This document shows positions 21,809-33,999 of a DNA stretch of 64,000 nt, one piece after another. The DNA lies in the NCBI RefSeq assembly GCF_002263515.1, contig NZ_CP022752.1:4278001-4342000 (forward strand), given 5' to 3'. Within the stretch, counting starts at the first letter, position 1. Every line of letters starts with the position of its first letter. The translations under genes and the position numbers were made by a program. The stretch comes from Actinopolyspora erythraea. GTDB lineage: Bacteria > Actinomycetota > Actinomycetes > Mycobacteriales > Pseudonocardiaceae. The notes under the pieces are model-generated. The model was not told the DNA's origin and did no database searches. It saw only the letters and a list, made by a program, of their open reading frames with translations.

Positions 21809-23086
21809 TCACCAGTCGGTGCGGACCCGCAACGACTGGGTCAGGCGGGGGATGAGCTCCCTCACCGAGGAATTGCCGCGGAACCTGGCGAGCGTGCGGT
21901 CCAGTCGACGCAGATCGGTCGTAACAGTCGCCGACCCGATCGCGTCGACGGTGTCGAGCATCCGCGAGGCGAGGGCACAGGCGTGCTCGACGTTGCCCGC
22001 CGCCGCGTGCGCCAGCGCACGGCGGACCCCGTAACGAGCCCGGGAACGCGAAGCCCGGGTCGGCACCCGCTGGATCTCGCGGTCCAGCACCGAGCTGGCC
22101 TCGCCCGGACGCCCCAGGTCGTGCAGGCACCAACCGGTCACCATCGCCACCGGATCCACGAGGTTCGTGCTTCCCAGGGCCAGCTCGCTGTCGGCGGAGG
22201 CGGCGCTGTGCGCCTCGCGCGCGCTGTCCAGACTCCGCATGCAGGAGTAGTGGTCACCCGCCAGGGCGTGGCCCTGCGCCTCGCGTTGCAGCGAGAGCGC
22301 ACGGATCCGGGGCGGGAGACGACCGTGACGGGCCCGCCGGGCCAGCTCGATCGTCCCTCGCGCGTCACCGCGGTAGAGCGCGAACAGCGCACGCCGCACC
22401 CTGGTGTACTCCGCCAGATCCCGGTCACCGGCCGAATCCGCCATCTCGGCGGCGCGTTCGGTCCACCAGAGCGCGGTCCGCTCCTCACCGGCCTCCTGCG
22501 CCATCCAGCCCGCGTACTCGGCGTAGCGGGCTCCCAGAACCAGGATGTCCTCGCGGTTTCCGGCGGAGGCGTGCCCGGCCAGCTCACGCAGCGTCTGGGT
22601 GTGTGCGAGGAGAGCGGGCAGCACCACCTCGTGGTTGGCCGTCTGGCCCAGTTCGCGGAACTGGCCGAACATCGTCCGGAAGGTCCGCAACGAACTCTCC
22701 TCCACCGCCGGACCGCCGCCGGTGCCGGTCCGGAAGGAGACGGCGGAGGCCGCCCCCGCCGCCAGCAAACCGCGACGACTCACGGCCTGAACCGGGCCCG
22801 TGCCGTCCCTCGCGAGCCCCATGGGCCACACCTCACCCTCTTCCTGCGATGGCGGCGGTGCTTCGGACGGGGTCACCGGAACCAGCCTCGCCAGCTCCCC
22901 ACCGGCCGCGAGCTCGTTGTCGCAGACTCGTGCCAGCTCCGGCAGCGGTTTCTTGAGGCCGGTCTCGATCTTGCTGAGATATCCCTTGCTGTAGTGCACC
23001 CGTTTCGCCAGTCCGAGCAGGGAGATCCCAGCCGCGATACGCAACCGTCGAAGCTCCGTGCCGAACAGTTTGCCCCGATCACTCAC
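21809..23086 (-). CDS. XRE regulator with TPR-like domain heading the TIR operon
   Basis: 425 residues from GTG 23086 with GGAGG 6 bases upstream. The XRE HTH is at about 8-60 (ELRRLRIAAGISLLGLAKRVHYSKGYLSKIETG). An Arg-Arg segment follows (AVSRRGLLAAGAASAV), common in this actinomycete family and not an export signal here. Then comes a long TPR-like helical part (ALWWTERAAEMADSAGDRD, ALFALYRGDARGTIEL, HDLGRPGEASSVLDREI). The TIR start follows its stop by 29 bases on the same strand, so it is probably the regulator of, and part of, that operon. A 12-bp inverted repeat lies 24-68 bases upstream of its start. Confidence 0.82.
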   Translation of the reverse strand: MSDRGKLFGTELRRLRIAAGISLLGLAKRVHYSKGYLSKIETGLKKPLPELARVCDNELAAGGELARLVPVTPSEAPPPSQEEGEVWPMGLARDGTGPVQAVSRRGLLAAGAASAVSFRTGTGGGPAVEESSLRTFRTMFGQFRELGQTANHEVVLPALLAHTQTLRELAGHASAGNREDILVLGARYAEYAGWMAQEAGEERTALWWTERAAEMADSAGDRDLAEYTRVRRALFALYRGDARGTIELARRARHGRLPPRIRALSLQREAQGHALAGDHYSCMRSLDSAREAHSAASADSELALGSTNLVDPVAMVTGWCLHDLGRPGEASSVLDREIQRVPTRASRSRARYGVRRALAHAAAGNVEHACALASRMLDTVDAIGSATVTTDLRRLDRTLARFRGNSSVRELIPRLTQSLRVRTDW

Positions 23087-23109
23087 ATCTGCCTCCGGGT
23101 TTCCCGTCG

Positions 23110-23154
23110 CCCGAAAACCGGGGTGCCGGGAAACCGTTGTCGCCGGTTTTCGGG
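23110..23154. promoter_or_regulatory. 12-bp inverted repeat upstream of the XRE/TIR operon
   Basis: CCCGAAAACCGG (23110-23121) and CCGGTTTTCGGG (23143-23154) are exact complements, with CGGGAAACC between them and TTTCCCG just before. The position 24-68 bases upstream of the XRE start fits an operator for autoregulation of the operon. Confidence 0.5.
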
Positions 23155-23726
23155 AACGAACAAGCTGTGGTGGCGAGAGAAGGGCTCGCGCCCGTTCGAG
23201 TCCGCTGTGCACATCGAGCGGAACGCTAGGGGAAAAGGTGATCTTGCACGGAGCGATTCGCGGAGCGTCACCCGATAAGAGCAAGGTGACCGCTCGAACC
23301 GACCGCCCCCGGACCGCGCCGAAGGGCAGCGGACTACCCGATCGGATCACCCGCCCCTCGGTCGTCTCGAACACGTCGTGCGCGTCCCCGCCCGTCCTCC
23401 CCGACACGCTCCTCGGAATCACACCCACCTGCGGCAAATCGTGCGGGAAATACGAACGGGGACCGTCGATCAGCACGAGATCGTGGCGAATTCCCCTCGA
23501 ACACGCCAGGGCCGGATCGGGTTTCCCGTTTCCCTTTCCCGTGGGCGACGGGAAACGAACCGGCTGCGCGGCAAACGCTCCCCGACCACCCGAGGGCGGA
23601 GAACACGCTTTTCCGCTCGTTCGGATTCGGACGCGGCGATTCGTCCGCGGCTGGCGGGAAAACGCGCGCGGCCCGCAACGTCCGGACGCGCCGGGACCGT
23701 TGACCGGAACACGCGAAGGATCAGGA
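23155..23726. other. Intergenic region with repeated CGGGAAAC-type motifs
   Basis: About 570 bases without a gene I can support; open frames crossing it are Arg/Thr/Pro-rich and look non-coding. At 23518-23557 there is a second cluster of GTTTCCC/GGGAAAC motifs, facing each other around TGGGCGA. It should contain the promoter of the gene at 23727. Confidence 0.4.
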
Positions 23727-24395
23727 ATGGTTCAGGTACGTCGTTACACCAAAAAGGACGGCACCGAGGTGCGCCGACACACCCGGTCGGCTCCCGGCAA
23801 GGGCGGTGGGCCGTCGGGGTCGGTGGGAGTCCTCGTCGCGGTGGTGCTGTCCCTGGCGGCGTTGGGAACGGGTGAGAACGTGCTCGCCCCCGGCTCCGCC
23901 CGGCAGGACGAACGCCCCACCTGGCGGCACGGTGGATCGGTCTTCACCGTCGTGGACTCCGAGGAGTCCGGTTCCTGCGCGGGCCGTTCGTACGGGCGGG
24001 TGGTGGACTTCTTCACCGAGCACCCGTGCCGAAAGCTGCGACGCGCGCTGCTGACCGTTCCCGACGGGTCCGGCGAGACGATGCTGGTCGCGGTGTCCCG
24101 GACGACCATGCCCAGCACCGGGGCGGCGAAGCGGTTGCGGGAACTGCTCGACACGCCGGGGACGGGAAACCTCGCGGAACTGTCGCGCGATTCGCCGTCC
24201 TGGCCGGAAGCGGAGTTCACCGGTACGTACTACGCCTCGGCGCGCGAGGGCGCCACGGTAACGGTCGCCGAAGCGACTCCGGGTTCGGACCGGGACGTCC
24301 CCGAGCCGAGTGCGCTGCACGAGGCCGCCCGGACCGCGCTGCTGCGTCCCGGCCGATGGGGCCGGAGCGGACAACGGGGAGGAGCGCGGTGGTGA
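23727..24395 (+). CDS. Membrane-anchored protein of unknown function
   Basis: 222 residues from ATG 23727. It begins with a basic segment VQVRRYTKKDGTEVRRHTRS that is common at the N-terminus of small actinomycete proteins. A membrane helix follows (SVGVLVAVVLSLAALGTG, about 32-49), then an outside domain with two Cys (SGSCAGRSYG and HPCRKLRRAL) that could form a disulphide, and a strand-rich end (TYYASAREGATVTVAEA). It converges with mfd, leaving 30 bases. No known family is recognised. Confidence 0.62.
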   Translation: MVQVRRYTKKDGTEVRRHTRSAPGKGGGPSGSVGVLVAVVLSLAALGTGENVLAPGSARQDERPTWRHGGSVFTVVDSEESGSCAGRSYGRVVDFFTEHPCRKLRRALLTVPDGSGETMLVAVSRTTMPSTGAAKRLRELLDTPGTGNLAELSRDSPSWPEAEFTGTYYASAREGATVTVAEATPGSDRDVPEPSALHEAARTALLRPGRWGRSGQRGGARW

Positions 24396-24425
24396 CGCCG
24401 CGAGTGCAGCACCACCGCCGCCGGA

Positions 24426-28037
<3,612 letters not shown>

Positions 28038-28340
28038 GGAACAACCTCGCACCGCGACGAAGGGAAACGCCGACACTCGATCCCGTGGACAACGGGCGCG
28101 CCGCGAAGGCGGCGATCCGCCCGAGTCGGGCCCGAACTCCCGGGCCTACGGGCACCCGGACCAGCGTACGACTCCTGGGCGGGCACCTCCGGGCGGCCCG
28201 TCCCGGCCGGGGCCGCGCCACCGCTCGGTGAGGCCGATCGGCCCCGCGGCCGTTGAGCCCGAACAACCGCCGCGGCGGCTGCTTCCGGGCGGGAGTGGGC
28301 AACTCGAACCGGACACCGGGGCGACCGGGAGTGCGACCAT

Positions 28341-29573
28341 GTGGGCATGGTCACATCCGAGAGTCAGCCCCGTCCGGATCAGCCCCGTCCGGAACCACCG
28401 CTGATCGGCCGCCGCCGGGTGCTCTCCGGAGTGGCGGGCACGTTGCTGCTGTCCGGCTGCGGCGGTGGCGGCACCGACGACGCCCGCACCACCGGGCCGG
28501 ACCCCGATGTCCGGCTGCGGGTGGAGGTGCTGTCCGAGCGGTTGGAGCACGGCTGGGGCGTCGGATTCCTGCCGGACGGTTCGGCGCTGGTCACGCAGCG
28601 CCCCGGTCGGCTCGCCGTGGTCGACGGCTCCGGAACCCGCACTGTTCGGGCGAACTTCGACGACGTGCTGGTTCGCGGCGAGGGTGGACTCATGGGGCTG
28701 CTGGTCGATCCCGACTTCGGGAGCAACCGGCGCTTTATCACCTGCCAGACGTACCAGCGCGACGGCGAGGCGACCGACATCAGGCTGGTCGACTGGCGGC
28801 TGTCCGCCGACGGCCGGGCGGCCGAGCGCACCGGCACCCTGCTGACCGGGCTGCCGCTGAATCCCAGCGGCAGGCACTCGGGGTGCAGACCCGCCTGGGA
28901 CTCGGAGGGGAACCTGCTGGTCACCACCGGCGACACCGCGCGCCCCGGCGTGGCGCAGGACCTGGGATCCCTGGGCGGCAAGGTGCTGCGGCTCCGCCCG
29001 GACACGGCAGAGCCCGTGGCCGACAACCCGATGATCGACTCCCCCGAGCCCGCCACCCGGCTGGTCCTCACCTTCGGGCACCGCAACCCGCAGGGCGTGG
29101 CGATGCGCGACGACGGGGAGGTGTTCATAGCCGAGCACGGCCCCGAGGTGGACGACGAGCTGAACCGGCTGGTCCCGGGTGGGAACTACGGCTGGGACCC
29201 CTCGCGCGGCGGGCGGAGCTCGTACTACGACGAGTCGGTGCCGATGACCGACCGGGAGCGGTTTCCCGGGGCGGTACCGGCGGTGTGGACCTCGGGGGAC
29301 GAGACCGTGGCCGTCTGCGACGCGACCTTCCTGCGCGGTTCGCGCTGGGGGCCGCTGGAGGGCGTGCTCGCGGTGACGACGTTGAAGGGCAGCAAGCTGC
29401 TGCTGTTCCGGCTGTCCGCCGACAGACGGAACGCGCGGAGGATGTGGGTACCGGAGGAGCTGGACGGTACCCACGGCAGGTTGCGGGCCGCCACGCTCGG
29501 CCCGGACGACGCGCTCTACCTGACCACTTCGAACGGTTCCGGGGACCGACTGCTGCGCGTCGCCCCTGCCTGA
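28341..29573 (+). CDS. PQQ-dependent sugar dehydrogenase-like lipoprotein (soluble GDH family)
   Basis: 410 residues from GTG 28341. The N-terminus has RRR followed by a hydrophobic stretch and a lipobox-like LLSGC (Tat or Sec lipoprotein signal, about 22-40). The mature part is a six-bladed propeller of the GDH/Yli/ASD family: HGWGVGFLPDGSALVTQRPG, GLMGLLVDPDF, GRHSGCRPAWDSEGNLLVTTGD, LTFGHRNPQGVAM, EHGPEVDDELNRLVPGGNYGW, all at their usual places. It probably oxidises a sugar or related compound outside the membrane; PQQ use is not certain for this clade. It is divergent from mfd. Confidence 0.85.
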   Translation: MGMVTSESQPRPDQPRPEPPLIGRRRVLSGVAGTLLLSGCGGGGTDDARTTGPDPDVRLRVEVLSERLEHGWGVGFLPDGSALVTQRPGRLAVVDGSGTRTVRANFDDVLVRGEGGLMGLLVDPDFGSNRRFITCQTYQRDGEATDIRLVDWRLSADGRAAERTGTLLTGLPLNPSGRHSGCRPAWDSEGNLLVTTGDTARPGVAQDLGSLGGKVLRLRPDTAEPVADNPMIDSPEPATRLVLTFGHRNPQGVAMRDDGEVFIAEHGPEVDDELNRLVPGGNYGWDPSRGGRSSYYDESVPMTDRERFPGAVPAVWTSGDETVAVCDATFLRGSRWGPLEGVLAVTTLKGSKLLLFRLSADRRNARRMWVPEELDGTHGRLRAATLGPDDALYLTTSNGSGDRLLRVAPA

Positions 29574-29833
29574 GGCGGGGCCTTCCCGGACCGAGTTCGG
29601 CGGCGGACCGCCGACCGCGCTCGCCGCACGGGGGACGCCGCCTCCGGTGGGCGCTGACACGCCGCTCCACCCGGACACGGGCGCCTCGGGTGGACACGCG
29701 CGGGAGCGCGGTGTGTCGGTGTTCACGGGCGGTTGTGAGGCGCGCTCGTCCGGAACTAGTGTTGATTACTCGTCAGTAACTTCTGTTGTGAGTCCCGCCG
29801 CGTTCCGGGCGCGTCACGGAAGGAACAGTCCCG

Positions 29834-30394
29834 ATGAACATGCTGCTGCGCCTGGTCGTGCTCATGGCCAAGACCGTGTTCGGCCGCGGGGTGCACCCGC
29901 TGGGGCCCTGCCACACGAACCTGCGGGTATCCCCGACCGACCTGGACCTGCTGGGACACATGAACAACGGGGTCTACTTCTCGGTGTTCGACCTGGGCCG
30001 CATCGACCTGATGAAGCGCTCCGGCCTGCTCCGGCGACTGAGCCCCAAGGGGTGGTACGCCGTGGTGACGAACGAGACGGGGTCGTTCCGCCGCCCGTTG
30101 CGGCCCTTCCGGGCGTTCACCCTGCGCACCCGGATCATCGGTTGGGACGAGCGGCACCTGTTCATCGAGCACCGGATCGTCAGCGGCGGCGAGCTCACCA
30201 CTACGGCGGTGATCCAGATCAGGTTCCTCTCCCGTTCCGGGGAGCGGGTCACCCCCGAGCAGGTGGTGAACCTGCTGCCCGGCCCGGTGGAACGGCCGGA
30301 GCTGCCGGAGTGGGTGGCGCAGTGGAGCAAGGCCGGGTACGAGCACAGCGCGGCGCTGGAGCAGGAGCTGCGCTCCTCGAACGGGGACGAGTAG
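29834..30394 (+). CDS. Acyl-CoA thioesterase-like hot-dog protein
   Basis: 186 residues from ATG 29834. The hot-dog fold is indicated by LRVSPTDLDLLGHMNNGVYFSVFDLGRIDL, in which the D-(x)n-GHMNN stretch is the active-site segment of 4-hydroxybenzoyl-CoA thioesterase relatives. An N-terminal hydrophobic helix (LLRLVVLMAKTVF) suggests membrane association, as in mammalian THEM6-like and actinomycete homologues. The substrate is unknown; a fatty acyl-CoA is likely. The nearest lipid gene is the desaturase at 32450. Confidence 0.8.
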   Translation: MNMLLRLVVLMAKTVFGRGVHPLGPCHTNLRVSPTDLDLLGHMNNGVYFSVFDLGRIDLMKRSGLLRRLSPKGWYAVVTNETGSFRRPLRPFRAFTLRTRIIGWDERHLFIEHRIVSGGELTTTAVIQIRFLSRSGERVTPEQVVNLLPGPVERPELPEWVAQWSKAGYEHSAALEQELRSSNGDE

Positions 30395-30647
30395 TCACCT
30401 CTCGCCAAGAAGCGCGGCGATGGCCCGCGACCGTCGCCACGGTCGCCCCGCCCGTCCACCTCGGCCGGGGCCACACCGGTTCAACCGCCCTGACCGGCAC
30501 GGCGTGGCACGGCACGGAATCCACGGCTGTTCTCCGGCACCCGCGCCCGGAGCGGGAGCTGGTCTCCGAGGCGCCACCGCTCCACCACCCGCCGGGCGGG
30601 GCGCGACGTGACCGCATGTGCCACCCCGAGCCCGTCACGTGTGTCGT

Positions 30648-30676
30648 TCACCGGTTCTCCCGAGGGGAACCGGTGA
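30648..30676. terminator. Hairpin at the STAS gene stop
   Basis: TCACCGGTTC and GAACCGGTGA pair around a 9-base loop; the left arm contains the STAS stop codon. It can stop transcription from either side between the convergent thioesterase and STAS genes, though there is no T-tract. Confidence 0.4.
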
Positions 30677-31100
30677 GGTCGGCATTCGCCGCCACGACGG
30701 TGGGGTAGGTGGGAAACATCGCGCTCATGCCCGCGGCGTGCAGCGCCCGCGCGACGCCGACCGGCCCGTCGACGAGACGAACCGACACGGCACTCTCGGC
30801 GGCACGCTGGTGGGTTTGGGAGAGCAGTTCCAGCCCCGCCACCCCCAGGAAGCTCAGCTCGGACAGATCGAGAACCATGGTCTCGACCGTGGAGGACAAC
30901 CGGGAGGCGAGGAGTTCACGCAGTCGCGGGGCGGTACTCATGTCGAGCTCACCCACGATGTGCACTCCGACCGAAGTACTGGTCGGGCGCCACATCCGCA
31001 GCTCCAGACGGGCGCGATCTCCTCCCGGGATCACGCTTCGCTCGGCGGCGAAGGGGACGTGCGAATCGTCGGCGAGGGGGAAGAGGTCGGTAGCAGTCAT
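30648..31100 (-). CDS. STAS-domain protein (anti-sigma factor antagonist-like)
   Basis: 150 residues. The STAS domain covers about 40-135: GVHIVGELDMSTAPRLRELL, VLDLSELSFLGVAGLELLSQTHQRA, VRLVDGPVGVARALHAAGMS. In SpoIIAA-type antagonists the loop reads D-S-S-G-L with a phosphorylated Ser; here it reads GVAGL, so the usual phosphoserine is missing. It may act without switching by phosphorylation or belong to a different partner system. No anti-sigma factor gene is adjacent. Confidence 0.8.
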   Translation of the reverse strand: MTATDLFPLADDSHVPFAAERSVIPGGDRARLELRMWRPTSTSVGVHIVGELDMSTAPRLRELLASRLSSTVETMVLDLSELSFLGVAGLELLSQTHQRAAESAVSVRLVDGPVGVARALHAAGMSAMFPTYPTVVAANADLTGSPRENR

Positions 31101-31587
31101 GACTGCCTCCTCGAAGGCGAGGCAGCGGGCGAAGGGAACCGGCGATCTCGCTTACGACATCCCTGCCCCGTATGTCACGTGCGGCGGGACAATGATCCCG
31201 AAAGAGAACCGAGGCGAACACTTCGATCAGGCTGTCGCGTAATTGATCCTGCCGAGTCGCGGACTCGACCACTTTCACATTATCAGAAGAGCAGCGCTTC
31301 GAAGACCAGTCACGACGAAAGGCCGCCCGAACCTTCAAGACCAACTCCGGGGTCGGGAAGCCGAGACTCCCGAGCTGTCTACGGCTCGACGCCCGGTGAC
31401 GCCCCTCCACCGGGAACACCGCGGTACGAGCCCCCCGTCCGGGGTTCACAGCAGCGGGAACGCGTCGGTGTGTGCCGCACGGCGGGAGCGTGCCGTTCGG
31501 GCCGAGCGTGACGGCGTGAGGTCCACGCCTGTCCGGTGCCCCGGAGCGGTCACGCCTGGCTCGACGGATCCCGGTGCTGGCCGGGGA
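31101..31587. other. Intergenic region without a supported gene
   Basis: 487 bases between the STAS start and the TetR stop, both on minus. The open frames across it run antisense or lack protein character. 31230-31300 is A/T-richer and may contain the STAS promoter. Nothing else is seen. Confidence 0.35.
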
Positions 31588-32277
31588 TCACGCACTGTCG
31601 TGGTCGCGGCTGCGCAACCGGGGATCGTGCTCCAGGTGCGAGAGACCGTTCCAGGCGAGGTTGACCAGGTGGGCGGCGACCTCGTCACGAGCGGGGCGGT
31701 GAACCTCCAGCCACCACTGCCCGGTCAGGGCGACCATTCCCACCAGCGCCTGGCTGTACAGCGGCGCGAGCTCGGGATCGTAGCCGCGGGCGCTGAACTG
31801 CAACCCGAAGATGTGCTCGACCTGGCTGGCTATGTCGTTGAGCAGCCCGGAGAAGGTACCGGTCGCGCTGGCCACCGGTGAGTCGCGGACGAGGATGCGG
31901 AAGCCGTCCGTGGAGTTGTCGATGTAGTCCAGCAACGCGCATGCCGCCTGTTCGAGCAGCTCGCGCGGGTGACCGGCCGACAGCGCGGAGACGACCAGGT
32001 CGAGCAGGCTCTGCATCTCGCGGTCCACCACCACCGCGTAGATGCCCTCCTTGCCGCCGAAGTGCTCGTAGACCACCGGCTTGGAGACCTCCGCGCGATG
32101 GGCTATCTCCTCGATGGAGGCACCGTCGAACCCCTTCTCCGCGAACAGCGCCCTGGCGACGTCCAGCAACTGCTGGCGGCGTTCCTTGCCGGTCATCCGC
32201 ACCCGGGTGCTCCCGGAGGAACCGCTGTTCCCGGAGGACCTGTCGGATCGGCCGTGTCTCCGTCGACGTACCGCCAT
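31588..32277 (-). CDS. TetR-family regulator (Rv1019-like position)
   Basis: 229 residues. The N-terminus is basic and Ser-rich, then the HTH at about 32-75: RRQQLLDVARALFAEKGFDGASIEEIAHRAEVSKPVVYEHFGGKEGIYAVVV. The ligand domain is helical (ALLDYIDNSTDGFRILVRDSP). A TetR gene between mfd and glmU occurs in M. tuberculosis (Rv1019), so it is syntenic. It may control the desaturase encoded just upstream on the same strand, whose promoter region contains a palindrome. That link is inference. Confidence 0.88.
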   Translation of the reverse strand: MAVRRRRHGRSDRSSGNSGSSGSTRVRMTGKERRQQLLDVARALFAEKGFDGASIEEIAHRAEVSKPVVYEHFGGKEGIYAVVVDREMQSLLDLVVSALSAGHPRELLEQAACALLDYIDNSTDGFRILVRDSPVASATGTFSGLLNDIASQVEHIFGLQFSARGYDPELAPLYSQALVGMVALTGQWWLEVHRPARDEVAAHLVNLAWNGLSHLEHDPRLRSRDHDSA

Positions 32278-32379
32278 GACAGCTCACCCTACGTACCGGC
32301 ACGTCGACACGTGACCGCGCCTTCGGTGCCGTGCCGCGTCCGGTGCTCGGGTGACTCCGCGCCGACGGTCGGCGAGCCC

Positions 32380-32421
32380 CACCGGTGCCCGGCCGGGCGG
32401 TGAGCGGGCCGGGCACCGGTG
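32380..32421 (-). terminator. Strong hairpin after the desaturase gene
   Basis: A perfect 15-bp stem (CACCGGTGCCCGGCC and complement) with a 12-base loop, between the desaturase stop (32450) and the TetR start (32277). It separates the two minus-strand genes. Confidence 0.75.
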
Positions 32422-32449
32422 GGACGCGGCACGGGCGGCGCCGGGATGG

Positions 32450-33418
32450 TCAGCCCCGCTGTTCGGTGACGGAGATCCGGGCGAGCCGCTGCTCGTTGGG
32501 CCAGCGCACCTTCCAGGCCCAGCCGGCCTTCTCCAGCATCCAGATCAGTCGCGCGGAGATGTCCAGCTGCCCCTTGAGGACCCCGTGCCGCGCGCAGGTC
32601 GGGTCGGCGTGGTGCGAGTTGTGCCAGGACTCGCCGAACGAGACCAGCGCCAGCGGCCAGAAGTTGGCCGCCTTGTCGCGGCTCTTGAACGGGCGCTCAC
32701 CGATCATGTGGCAGATGGAGTTCACCGACCAGGTGATGTGGTGCAGCACCGACACGCGGACCAGCCCGGCCCAGAAGAACGCGGTGAGCGCCCCCCACCA
32801 GGACCACGTGATCAGGCCGCCGAGCACGGCGGGCAGCACGAAGCTGGCCAGGGTCCACACCGGGAACAGCTTGTTGATCCGGGCGAGCACCCTGTCCTTG
32901 AGCAGGTCGGGGGCGAACCGCTCGACGTTGGTCACGTCGCGCTCGAACAGCCAGCCCATGTGGGCGTGCCAGAACCCCTTGGCCAGCGCGGCGGCCGAGC
33001 TGCCGAACCGCCAGGGCGAGTGGGGGTCCCCCTCCCGGTCGGAGTAGGCGTGGTGCCTGCGGTGGTCGGCGACCCAGTTGATCACCGGCCCCTGCACCGC
33101 GCCCATCCCCGAGATGGCCAGCAGCACCTGGACCGTCCGGTTCGTCTTGAACGACCTGTGGGTGAACAGCCGGTGGAAACCGACGGTGACCCCCAGACCG
33201 CTGAGCACGTAGAAGACGAAGGCCAGCGAGATGTCCACGACTCCGAGCCCCCAGCCCCAGGCGAAGGGGACGGCCGCTACCAGGGCGAGCAGCGGAACTA
33301 TGACGAACAGGTAGACCAGGGCCTGGGCGATGTACGGGCGGGTTCCCGCCGTCAGAGGCTTCGGCGCCTCGCGTCGGGGCCGCTGCTCGGCGGCCACGCT
33401 CTCGGTGGGTGCTGTCAT
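32450..33418 (-). CDS. Acyl-CoA (delta-9 type) fatty acid desaturase
   Basis: 322 residues from ATG 33418. Membrane segments alternate with the three His boxes of the desaturase family: HRLFTH, HRRHH (WVADHRRHHAYSD) and HNSHH (ESWHNSHHADP), which hold the di-iron centre. It introduces a cis double bond into saturated acyl chains, in the membrane, using oxygen and an electron donor. It has a normal length. The 450 bases upstream up to the tRNA gene hold a 20-base palindrome (33557-33576) that may bind a fatty-acid regulator. Confidence 0.92.
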   Translation of the reverse strand: MTAPTESVAAEQRPRREAPKPLTAGTRPYIAQALVYLFVIVPLLALVAAVPFAWGWGLGVVDISLAFVFYVLSGLGVTVGFHRLFTHRSFKTNRTVQVLLAISGMGAVQGPVINWVADHRRHHAYSDREGDPHSPWRFGSSAAALAKGFWHAHMGWLFERDVTNVERFAPDLLKDRVLARINKLFPVWTLASFVLPAVLGGLITWSWWGALTAFFWAGLVRVSVLHHITWSVNSICHMIGERPFKSRDKAANFWPLALVSFGESWHNSHHADPTCARHGVLKGQLDISARLIWMLEKAGWAWKVRWPNEQRLARISVTEQRG

Positions 33419-33556
33419 GTCGCTACCTCGAGTGGGGTTGGAAACAAAGGTTGTACCGGTTACTCGGAGCGGCCCGCTGTCGCGTACGCACTCCATCGAT
33501 CGCGCCCGTGCGAGCACGGGCGCGATCGGAATGTACCGTTCAGCCTACGACACCGT

Positions 33557-33576
33557 AACCTACGCCGCCGTAGGTT
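33557..33576. promoter_or_regulatory. 20-base palindrome in the desaturase promoter region
   Basis: AACCTACG, four bases, CGTAGGTT. A further CCTACG lies 13 bases before it (33544), giving a direct repeat of the half site. It is about 140 bases upstream of the desaturase start, in an otherwise empty 33419-33866 gap, and has the form of a TetR-type operator. Confidence 0.5.
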
Positions 33577-33866
33577 CCCGGTTCCCTTCCGGACCCAAGC
33601 TTCACGCCGGTGGTGCCTCATAGCCACCCGAGCAGCGCACGCGGCACTTCCCGAGCGAACCGAACGGTCTCCCGGACAGGATGGGGGCGGCCGGGGTAGC
33701 CCCACAACATCCATCCGGCTACGTGAAACGGAACCGGACATGACATCATGTGCATCGGACACGACAGCGACGAGTCGGACGTCGTCAACGCGACGCGTAG
33801 TCGGTAGGCTGCGGTGCCGACATCGGTGACGCGACCAGAACGTCACCGGAGAGCTGTGTCGTGCGG

Positions 33867-33937
33867 TCCGCCGTAGTGTAAAGGCAGCACCTCGGATTTT
33901 GGTTCCGATAGTCCAGGTTCGAATCCTGGCGGCGGAG
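33867..33937 (+). tRNA. tRNA-Gln (anticodon TTG)
   Basis: The acceptor arms TCCGCCG/CGGCGGA pair. The anticodon stem TCGGA/TCCGA encloses TTTTGGT, giving anticodon TTG (reads CAA/CAG). The T arm has CCAGGTTCGAATCCTGG. CCA is not encoded. The position just ahead of the glmU region is usual in actinobacteria. Confidence 0.95.
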
Positions 33938-33999
33938 CGACCGGCACCCCGGTTGACAACTCGCACCGGCCCGGTCCGGTCGGATTTGGCAGGGGGTGT

